Assembly: GCF_014836445.1 (NCBI RefSeq)
Contig: NZ_JACSQV010000009.1
Span: 75,512-139,511, forward strand
Length of the DNA: 64,000 nucleotides
Origin: Cellulomonas avistercoris
Lineage (GTDB): Bacteria > Actinomycetota > Actinomycetes > Actinomycetales > Cellulomonadaceae
Direction: 5' to 3'
Shown: piece by piece, positions 58,149 through 64,000 of the stretch
Layout: every line of letters starts with the position of its first letter
How positions within the stretch are numbered: position 1 is the first letter of the stretch
Program-made: the position numbers and the translations under genes
Notes under the pieces: generated by a model
Database searches by the model: none
Seen by the model: only the letters and a program-made list of their open reading frames with translations
Told to the model about the DNA's origin: nothing

Positions 58149-58168
58149 CGGTCGCATCGATGCGACCG
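58149..58168 (+). promoter_or_regulatory. 20-bp perfect palindrome in LPMO 1 leader
   Basis: CGGTCGCATCGATGCGACCG is fully self-complementary and ends 51 bases before the LPMO 1 ATG. It could be an operator or, as RNA, a hairpin with a four-base loop. Its GATGCGACC half also occurs in dispersed repeat copy A. Confidence 0.5.
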
Positions 58169-58219
58169 GCGGGCGTCCGCGGACGGTAGCCGTTCGTCAC
58201 CGACCCCCAGGAGACATGC

Positions 58220-59302
58220 ATGTCCATCCGCACCAGCAGCCGGCTGGGCCGCCTCGCCAGGCTCGCCCTCGCCATACCGCTTGCGCTCGCGGCCACCGGC
58301 CTCGTCGCCACGTCGGCGTCCGCCCACGGGTCCGTCACCGACCCGCCGTCCCGCAACTACGGCTGCTGGGACCGCGAGGGCGGCACGCACATGGACCCTG
58401 CGATGGCGCAGCGCGACCCCATGTGCTGGCAGGCCTTCCAGGCCAACCCCAACACGATGTGGAACTGGAACGGCCTGTTCCGTGAGGGTGTCGGCGGCCG
58501 CCACGAGGCCGTGATCCCCAACGGTCAGCTCTGCTCCGGCGGCAAGACGCAGAACGGCCTGTACGCGTCGCTCGACACCCCCGGCCCGTGGATCATGAAG
58601 ACGGTCCCGACCTCGTTCAAGCTGACGCTCACCGACGGCGCCAAGCACGGTGCGGACTACATGCGGATCTACGTCTCGAAGGCCGGCTTCGACCCGACCA
58701 CCGAGGCGCTCGGGTGGGACGACCTCGACCTCGTCAAGGAGACCGGCCGCTACGGCACGACGGGCCTGTACGAGACCGACCTGAACCTCGCGGGCCGCTC
58801 GGGCCGCGCCGTCCTGTTCACCATCTGGCAGGCCAGCCACCTCGACCAGCCGTACTACATCTGCTCGGACATCAACATCGGTGGCACGGCGAGCACTCCC
58901 ACGCCGGCCCCGACGACGCCCGCGCCCACGACGCCGGCGCCCACGACGCCTGCGCCGACCACCCCCGCACCCACGACGCCGGCGCCCACGACGCCCGCGC
59001 CGACCACCCCGGGCCCCCAGCCGGGCAACGGTGCCTGCACCGCGACGGTGAAGGCCTCGAGCTCGTGGGGCAACGGCTGGCAGGGTGAGGTCACCGTGAC
59101 GGCCGGCTCGTCGGCCATCAGCGGCTGGAAGGTCACCATCGGTGGCGCGACCATCACGCAGGCGTGGAGCGGCTCGTACAGCGGAGGAACGCTGACGAAC
59201 GCCGCGTGGAACGGGTCGCTCGCGGCCGGTGCCTCCACCACGGCCGGCTTCATCGCCTCGGGCACGCCCGGCACGCTGACGGCCACCTGCGCGACGGCCT
59301 GA
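58220..59302 (+). CDS. AA10 lytic polysaccharide monooxygenase with CBM2
   Basis: A 360-residue secreted copper enzyme. The signal peptide ends SASA-HGSV, so mature His36 is the first histidine-brace ligand; the second is in GVGGRHEAVIPNGQLCSGG. The AA10 core (PPSRNYGCWDREGG, MCWQAFQANPNTMWNWNGLF, YYICSDINIGG) has paired cysteines. A linker of repeated TPAPT units (about 225-265; near-identical DNA repeats at 58897-59015) joins a C-terminal CBM2-type cellulose-binding domain (CTATVKASSSWGNGWQGEVTV, AISGWKVTI, NAAWNGSLAAGASTTAGFIASG). It oxidatively breaks crystalline cellulose and supports the cellobiose phosphorylase pathway. Confidence 0.96.
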   Translation: MSIRTSSRLGRLARLALAIPLALAATGLVATSASAHGSVTDPPSRNYGCWDREGGTHMDPAMAQRDPMCWQAFQANPNTMWNWNGLFREGVGGRHEAVIPNGQLCSGGKTQNGLYASLDTPGPWIMKTVPTSFKLTLTDGAKHGADYMRIYVSKAGFDPTTEALGWDDLDLVKETGRYGTTGLYETDLNLAGRSGRAVLFTIWQASHLDQPYYICSDINIGGTASTPTPAPTTPAPTTPAPTTPAPTTPAPTTPAPTTPAPTTPGPQPGNGACTATVKASSSWGNGWQGEVTVTAGSSAISGWKVTIGGATITQAWSGSYSGGTLTNAAWNGSLAAGASTTAGFIASGTPGTLTATCATA

Positions 59303-59379
59303 CGCACCCCCTGACCCGTCGGTTCGCACCGACGGCAGCACCACCCCGCGGGGGCACGACCCACGGGTAGCACGGCCCT

Positions 59380-59421
59380 GACGGCCGGGCACAGCCACCC
59401 CTCCGGCTGCGCCCGGCCGTC
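59380..59421 (+). terminator. Terminator after LPMO 1
   Basis: GACGGCCGGGC (59380-59390) and GCCCGGCCGTC (59411-59421) pair exactly; inside, CAGCC and GGCTG add a second short stem around a seven-base loop. Confidence 0.75.
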
Positions 59422-59463
59422 GCACGTCTGCCCCCCTCGCGTCCGCCGCGGGCACGTCCGCCA

Positions 59464-59530
59464 CGGGAAGTGGTCACATGTGCGACCACGTCCGCGCGGC
59501 GGGCCGTGAGATGTGACCACATTCGTGCGG
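59464..59530 (+). repeat. Dispersed repeat element, copy B
   Basis: GGGAAGTGGTC (59465-59475), GCGACCAC six bases later (59482-59489) and GTGACCAC 23 bases after that (59513-59520), preceded by GAGAT and followed by TTCGTGCGG. Module order and spacings equal those of copy A at 14864-14930. It stands just upstream of the NHL/thioredoxin gene and downstream of the LPMO terminator. Confidence 0.6.
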
Positions 59531-59571
59531 TGCGACGTGGGCACGCGAGCACGTCGGGGAGAATGTCGCGC

Positions 59572-61485
59572 GTGACGTCGACCTCCGCACCGCGACTGCC
59601 CCGTGTCCGCGCGTCCGAGCTGGTGGGACGCGGCTGGCTCAACACCGGCGGCAAGGACGTGACCCTCGCCGACCTGCGCGGCAAGGTCGTCGTCCTGGAC
59701 TTCTGGACCTTCTGCTGCATCAACTGCCTGCACGTCCTGGACGAGCTGCGGGAGATCGAGGAGCGGCACCGCGACGTCCTGGTCATCGTCGGCGTGCACT
59801 CGCCCAAGTTCGTCCACGAGGCGGACCCGGTCGCGCTCGCGGCCGCCGTCGAGCGGTACGAGGTGCACCACCCGGTGCTCGATGACCCGGACCTGGTGAC
59901 GTGGCAGGCGTTCACCGCGCGCGCCTGGCCGACGCTCGTCGTCATCGACCCCGAGGGGTACGTCGTCGCGCAGATGGCGGGCGAGGGGCACGCGCACGCG
60001 GTCGAGACGCTGGTGAACGAGCTCGTCGCCGAGCACGAGGCCAAGGGCACGCTGCACCGTGGCGACGGCCCGTACGTCGCCCCGACGCCGCAGCCGACGA
60101 CCCTGCGGTTCCCCGCCAAGGCCGTCGAGCTGCCGGGCGGGTCGTTCCTCGTCGCCGACGCCGGTCACCACGCGCTCACCGAGGTCGCGGCCGACGGCGA
60201 GACGCTCGTGCGGCGCATCGGGTCGGGCGAGCGCGGGCTGGTCGACGGGGGCCCGGACGTCGCCCGGTTCAGCGAGCCCAACGGCCTGTGCCTCGTGCCG
60301 GACGAGCTGCGGGAGCGGCTGGGCTACGACGTGCTCGTGGCCGACACCGTCAACCACGCGCTGCGTGGCGTGCGCCTGGCCGACGGGCACGTCACGACGG
60401 TCGCCGGGACCGGTGAGCAGTACATGGTCGGTGCGGTCGACAACGTCACGCCGCTCGACGGCGGCACCGCGCACCCGGTCGAGGGCGGCGTCGGCGACCG
60501 GTGGCCGGCGCGGCAGGTCAAGCTGTCCTCGCCCTGGGACGTCGTGTGGTCGCCGCAGCTCGCCGCGTTCGTCGTCGCCATGGCGGGCAACCACACGCTG
60601 TGGACGTTCGACGCCGAGCAGGGCTCGGTCACCCACCTCGCGGGGACCATGAACGAGGGCCTCGTGGACGGTGGGCCGGAGCAGTCGTGGTTCGCGCAGC
60701 CGTCGGGGCTGTCGGTCGACGCCGCCGGGCAGGTCTGGCTGGCCGACGCCGAGACGTCCGCGCTGCGTCGGCTCGACCCGGCCGACGCGCACGTGCACAG
60801 CGTCGCCGGGACCGGGCTGTTCGACTTCGGCCACCGCGACGGCGCCGCGGAGCAGGCCCTGTTCCAGCACCCGCTGGGCGTCGCGGCGCTGCCCGACGGG
60901 TCGGTGCTGGTCGCCGACACCTACAACGGCGCGCTGCGGCGCTGGGTCCCGGGGCAGGACGGCGGCACGGTCTCGACGCTCGCGACGGACCTCGCCGAGC
61001 CCAGCGGGCTCGTGCTCCCCGCGGGCGACCCGGACCACGTCCTGGTCGTCGAGTCCGCCGCGCACCGGCTCACGCGGATCGCGCTGCCCGCGGGCGCCGG
61101 CACCCAGGTCGACGGCGGCGCGCACCGCACGCAGCGGCCCGTCACCGAGATCGGGACCGACGTCGCGCTCGAGGTCGTGTTCCACCCGGCGGCCGGGCAG
61201 AAGCTCGACGACCGGTGGGGCCCGTCGACGTCCCTGCAGGTCTCGGCCACCCCGCCGGGGCTGCTGCTCGACGGCGCCGGCGACGACGTCGCGCTCACGC
61301 GCACGCTGCGGCTCGACCCGAGCGTGGGCGAGGGCGTCCTGCACGTGACCGCGCGCGCCGCGAGCTGCGACGCCGACCCCGCCATCGAGCACCCGGCCTG
61401 CCACCTGGCGGCGCAGGACTGGGGCGTGCCGGTGCGCGTCGTCGAGGGCGCGGACGCGACGCTCGTCCTGCCGCTGCACGGCTGA
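59572..61485 (+). CDS. NHL-repeat protein with thioredoxin-like domain (NHLRC2-like)
   Basis: A 637-residue cytoplasmic protein. GGGGAGA at 59555-59561 is ten bases before GTG 59572 and too close to the ATG at 59563, so the GTG is preferred. Thioredoxin-like domain at about 25-145 (LRGKVVVLDFWTFCCINCLHVLDEL with CxxC-type Cys-Cys-Ile-Asn-Cys, ARAWPTLVVIDPEGYVV), then an NHL six-blade propeller (FLVADAGHHALTEV, RFSEPNGLCLVP, VKLSSPWDVVW, WFAQPSGLSVD, LFQHPLGVAALPDGSVLVADTYNGALRRW) and a C-terminal beta domain with two further Cys. Same plan as animal NHLRC2; molecular role in bacteria unknown. Confidence 0.92.
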   Translation: MTSTSAPRLPRVRASELVGRGWLNTGGKDVTLADLRGKVVVLDFWTFCCINCLHVLDELREIEERHRDVLVIVGVHSPKFVHEADPVALAAAVERYEVHHPVLDDPDLVTWQAFTARAWPTLVVIDPEGYVVAQMAGEGHAHAVETLVNELVAEHEAKGTLHRGDGPYVAPTPQPTTLRFPAKAVELPGGSFLVADAGHHALTEVAADGETLVRRIGSGERGLVDGGPDVARFSEPNGLCLVPDELRERLGYDVLVADTVNHALRGVRLADGHVTTVAGTGEQYMVGAVDNVTPLDGGTAHPVEGGVGDRWPARQVKLSSPWDVVWSPQLAAFVVAMAGNHTLWTFDAEQGSVTHLAGTMNEGLVDGGPEQSWFAQPSGLSVDAAGQVWLADAETSALRRLDPADAHVHSVAGTGLFDFGHRDGAAEQALFQHPLGVAALPDGSVLVADTYNGALRRWVPGQDGGTVSTLATDLAEPSGLVLPAGDPDHVLVVESAAHRLTRIALPAGAGTQVDGGAHRTQRPVTEIGTDVALEVVFHPAAGQKLDDRWGPSTSLQVSATPPGLLLDGAGDDVALTRTLRLDPSVGEGVLHVTARAASCDADPAIEHPACHLAAQDWGVPVRVVEGADATLVLPLHG

Positions 61486-61501
61486 CGCCGGCGCCCAGTG
61501 C

Positions 61502-62944
61502 TCAGGGCGCCCCGACGTCCAGGATCGCGATCGCGACGAGCGCGCGCAGCGCGGTCTGCACCTGGCGTCCCGTCGACGCGGCCGCGGCGACGGCGATCTC
61601 GACGACCCACTCGTCCCGGTCGAGCGTGATCAGCCGGGTCTCGGAGGAGTCGGCGGAGCTGCCGCCGCGCGCGACGGTCGTGAACGTGTCCGACCCGGGC
61701 ATGCGCTCGCGCACCGCCCACGAGTCGCCGCCGAGCGTCTCGGTCGCGGCCGCGGCGAACGCGCACAGCCGCGGCACGACCGCGGGCGCAGCGGCGCCGA
61801 TGGCCACCGCACCGCTGGCGGTGAGCCGCTCGACGGCCTGCACGGGGTCGGAGATGGGCGGGGTCGTGCGGGCGCGGGCGCGGGCCCGGCGACGCTTGGC
61901 CTGGTACTGCGCCTGGTCGGCGCGGCGGAACAGGTGGCGTGCCTCGACGGACCCCATGACGGCGGTCGACGCGATGCCGTAGGAGATGGCGGCGCCGTGC
62001 GGCAGCGGGAACTTCGCGACCGTCGTCGCCATGGTCGTCGCGACGACCTCCCGCGGCTGGTCGACCGTCACGAGGCAGAACTCGTCGCCGCCGATGCGTG
62101 CCGCCGTCGCCCCCGCGATCGCGTCGGCCGCGCGGCGCAGGACGTCCGCGACGGCACGCAGCAGGTCGTCGCCCGCGTCGTGCCCGAGCTCGTCGTTCAC
62201 GCGCTTGAGGCCGTCCACGTCGCACATGACGACGCAGGTCTCGCGTCCGGACGCGAGCGCGACCTCCGCGGCCTGGTCGGCGGTGCGCCGGTTCGCCAGC
62301 CCGGTGAGCGGGTCGTCGGCGATGATGTGCCGCATCTGCTGCTCGAGGTCCACGCGCGCGATCGCGCCGGCGGCGAGCGCCGCGAGCACCTCGGCGGTCG
62401 CAACGTCGTCGGTGTGGAACAGCGGCACGTCGAAGTCGCGCACCACCGAGATCTGGCCCCACACGACGTCGTTGACGACGACGGGCGACGTGAGCGCCGA
62501 CGCGGCGCCGACCTCGCGCAGCAGCTCCACCTCGACCCGGTCGCCGGCCGACGTGTCGCCCGGGTGCACCGAGCGGCCCTGCGCGTCGAACGCGTGCGCG
62601 AGCCAGCTCTCGCGGTTGCGCAGCAGCGCGCGCAGCGCGGGGCGCTCGTCGGCGCGGTACGTGGTGCTGAGGAACTGGTGCCAGCGGGGGTCGTTGCTGG
62701 GCGGCTCGAGGTGCACGACCCGGCAGGTCTCCTGGGTGATCCGGGCCACCGCGCAGGCGTCCGCACCGAGGACGTCGACCGCGGCCTGCGCGGCCGCCGC
62801 GACGACCTCCTCGACGTCCCGGCAGGCGTCGAAACGGTGTGCGGCGACGGCGAGTCCGCGCACGCCACCGAGGTCCGCAGCCGAGAGACCACCTCGGTGC
62901 GCACCCTTGGCGGTCGAGCCCCTGCGCGTCACGCTGCCCATCAT
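61502..62944 (-). CDS. GAF-GGDEF diguanylate cyclase
   Basis: A 480-residue protein with tandem ATG. GAF domain at about 25-185 (DVLGADACAVARITQETCRVVHLE, SALTSPVVVNDVVWGQISVVRDF), linker helix, then a GGDEF domain (DPLTGLANRRTADQAAEVALASGRETCVVMCDVDGLKRVNDELGHDAGDDLLRAVADVL, RIGGDEFCLV intact, AISYGIAS). It should make cyclic di-GMP. The RxxD inhibitory site is not at its usual five-residue distance from GGDEF. A further C-terminal domain of about 130 residues, possibly a degenerate GAF, has no clear name. Divergent from LPMO 2. Confidence 0.92.
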   Translation of the reverse strand: MMGSVTRRGSTAKGAHRGGLSAADLGGVRGLAVAAHRFDACRDVEEVVAAAAQAAVDVLGADACAVARITQETCRVVHLEPPSNDPRWHQFLSTTYRADERPALRALLRNRESWLAHAFDAQGRSVHPGDTSAGDRVEVELLREVGAASALTSPVVVNDVVWGQISVVRDFDVPLFHTDDVATAEVLAALAAGAIARVDLEQQMRHIIADDPLTGLANRRTADQAAEVALASGRETCVVMCDVDGLKRVNDELGHDAGDDLLRAVADVLRRAADAIAGATAARIGGDEFCLVTVDQPREVVATTMATTVAKFPLPHGAAISYGIASTAVMGSVEARHLFRRADQAQYQAKRRRARARARTTPPISDPVQAVERLTASGAVAIGAAAPAVVPRLCAFAAAATETLGGDSWAVRERMPGSDTFTTVARGGSSADSSETRLITLDRDEWVVEIAVAAAASTGRQVQTALRALVAIAILDVGAP

Positions 62945-63051
62945 CGGGCCTCGACCCCCGATCCGCCGAGTGCCGTTCGTGAGAGGTCGGTGAGATCACT
63001 CGTCCGCGTGGTGCCCAGGCACGCCCCGCGGAGGGGGTATCGCACGTGCTG

Positions 63052-63061
63052 GAAACGTTTC
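63052..63061 (+). promoter_or_regulatory. LacI-type operator before LPMO 2
   Basis: GAAACGTTTC, a perfect 10-base palindrome within CTGGAAACGTTTCGGAG, 110 bases before the LPMO 2 ATG and about ten bases past a TATCGC -10-like hexamer (63038-63043). It is the classic LacI/CcpA-family centre. Confidence 0.62.
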
Positions 63062-63170
63062 GGAGCCTTGTCCGACCGCACGGCGGTCCGCACGCTGGGC
63101 GCGAGACTGCACCAGCAGTGCCCGCCCCCTGCGGCAACGACCGCCGCTCGTGCGAGAGGGAACCCCCCAC

Positions 63171-64000
63171 ATGCCCCGACACCGCTCGACCCGTCGCACC
63201 CTCGCCGGCCTCGCCGCCACCGCGGTCGTCGCGACCGCTCTCGTCGCCATCCCCACCGCCGCCCAGGCGCACGGCGGGCTCACCAACCCCCCGACGCGCA
63301 CGTGGGTCTGCTACCAGGACGGGCTCGCGGGCGGCCAGGCCGCGGGCGAGGCCGGCAACATGCGGCCGACCAACGCGGCCTGCAAGAACGCGTTCGCCGA
63401 CAACAGCTACGGCTTCTACAACTGGTTCGGCGACCTGCTCGGCACCATCAACGGCCGCCACGAGACCATCGCCGACGGCCAGCTCTGCGGCCCGGACTCG
63501 AAGTTCGCCGCCTTCAACACGCCGTCGTCCGCCTGGCCGACCACGCGCGTCACCCCGGGTCAGACGATGACCTTCCAGTACGCCGCGGTCGCGCGTCACC
63601 CCGGGTACTTCACGACGTGGATCACCAAGGACGGCTGGAACCAGAACGAGGCCATCGGCTGGGACGACCTCGAGGCCGCGCCGTTCGACCGCGTCCTCAA
63701 CCCGCCGCTGCGCGAGGGCGGCGTCGCCGGGCCCGAGTACTGGTGGAACGTGAAGCTGCCCTCGAACAAGAGCGGCAAGCACGTCCTGTTCAACATCTGG
63801 GAGCGCACGGACAGCCCGGAGTCGTTCTACAACTGCGTGGACGTCGACTTCGGTGGTGGTGGCGGTGTGACGCCGACGCCCACGCCGACCCCGACCCGCA
63901 CCGCGACGCCGACTCCCACGCCGACCCCGACGCGCACCGCGACCCCCACGCCGACCCCGTCGGTCACGCCGACGCCGTCGGTCACCCCGTCGTCCACGCC
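63171..64000 (+). CDS. AA10 lytic polysaccharide monooxygenase 2, 3' end outside window
   Basis: The first 276 codons are visible; the frame runs off the right edge. GAGAGGGA precedes the ATG. Signal peptide ends AAQA-HGGL, making His34 the N-terminal copper ligand; the second is in INGRHETIADGQLCGP. Core blocks: TNPPTRTWVCYQDGLAGGQAAGE, NMRPTNAACKNAFADNSYGFYNW, FTTWITKDGWNQNEAIGWDDLE, KHVLFNIWERTDSPESFYNCVDVDFG. A Gly run and a long (Thr-Pro)n/Arg linker follow, so a binding domain probably lies beyond the edge. Compared with LPMO 1 it is a different AA10 subfamily (no NYGCWDREGG), perhaps with other regioselectivity. Confidence 0.95.
   Translation, partial: MPRHRSTRRTLAGLAATAVVATALVAIPTAAQAHGGLTNPPTRTWVCYQDGLAGGQAAGEAGNMRPTNAACKNAFADNSYGFYNWFGDLLGTINGRHETIADGQLCGPDSKFAAFNTPSSAWPTTRVTPGQTMTFQYAAVARHPGYFTTWITKDGWNQNEAIGWDDLEAAPFDRVLNPPLREGGVAGPEYWWNVKLPSNKSGKHVLFNIWERTDSPESFYNCVDVDFGGGGGVTPTPTPTPTRTATPTPTPTPTRTATPTPTPSVTPTPSVTPSST

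Noticed and set aside
58897-59015. Repetitive DNA as a CRISPR-like or satellite array
   Set aside because: It encodes the Thr-Pro-Ala linker of LPMO 1 in frame; the repeats are a coding linker.
56681-59464. 927-codon minus-strand frame over the methyltransferase and LPMO
   Set aside because: Low-complexity translation without domains; the plus-strand genes are firmly identified.

Overview
The window is a very GC-rich (roughly three quarters G+C by eye) actinobacterial chromosome segment, most likely from Cellulomonas or a close relative. Evidence: a GH94 cellobiose phosphorylase of exactly the 822-residue Cellulomonas type with Asp490 in place, two secreted AA10 lytic polysaccharide monooxygenases (one ending in a CBM2-like domain), many GTG starts, GTGA/ATGA gene overlaps and strong third-position GC. 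No phage, transposase or CRISPR sequence was seen.

Layout. 1-7.7 kb: an OmpA-domain protein cut by the window edge, two tiny membrane proteins, an operon of ATP-grasp ligase, processive GT2 glycosyltransferase and exported glycosidase-like protein, and convergent to it a two-component pair whose response regulator is fused to a PIG-L/LmbE deacetylase. 7.9-16.7 kb: secreted M28 peptidase, an ABC-2 exporter with its Xre regulator and a start-codon palindrome, a VOC protein, a small Cys-rich protein, an S9 peptidase, and dcd with an unknown partner gene. 16.7-20.6 kb: cellobiose phosphorylase plus aldose 1-epimerase behind a CebR-like box. 20.6-26.2 kb: a YibE/F membrane protein, a tandem repeat array, AztD-like zinc lipoprotein, GNAT enzyme, tRNA-Gly(CCC), vWA lipoprotein.

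26.4-42.3 kb is an accessory catabolic island: two MFS transporters, three tandem LLM-class FMNH2-dependent monooxygenases, a GntR/UTRA regulator, a five-gene peptide-type ABC importer, a UTRA-only protein, an SsuE-like FMN reductase, a second flavin reductase, a stand-alone riboflavin kinase and a small HTH protein. A GCGCAA-based motif recurs in four of its intergenic gaps. Import, FMN supply, FMN reduction and oxygenation are all present, so the cluster looks self-contained for oxidative cleavage of an imported organosulfur, aminopolycarboxylate or flavin-like substrate.

42.4-64 kb: a DUF4352-like lipoprotein, a DMT exporter under a tandem glycine riboswitch, a second YibE/F protein, a second DUF4352-like protein with no visible stop codon, a large Ig-like surface protein, a DosR-type palindrome, an ATP-grasp/alpha-E fusion with a transglutaminase, a second member of the unknown family seen beside dcd, DinB, GAF and TetR regulators, a THUMP methyltransferase, LPMO 1, an NHL/thioredoxin protein, a GAF-GGDEF cyclase, and the start of LPMO 2. 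Both LPMO genes have a LacI-type box upstream, distinct from the CebR-like box of the phosphorylase, suggesting two layers of sugar control.

All functional calls come from reading motifs and translations; no database search was possible.
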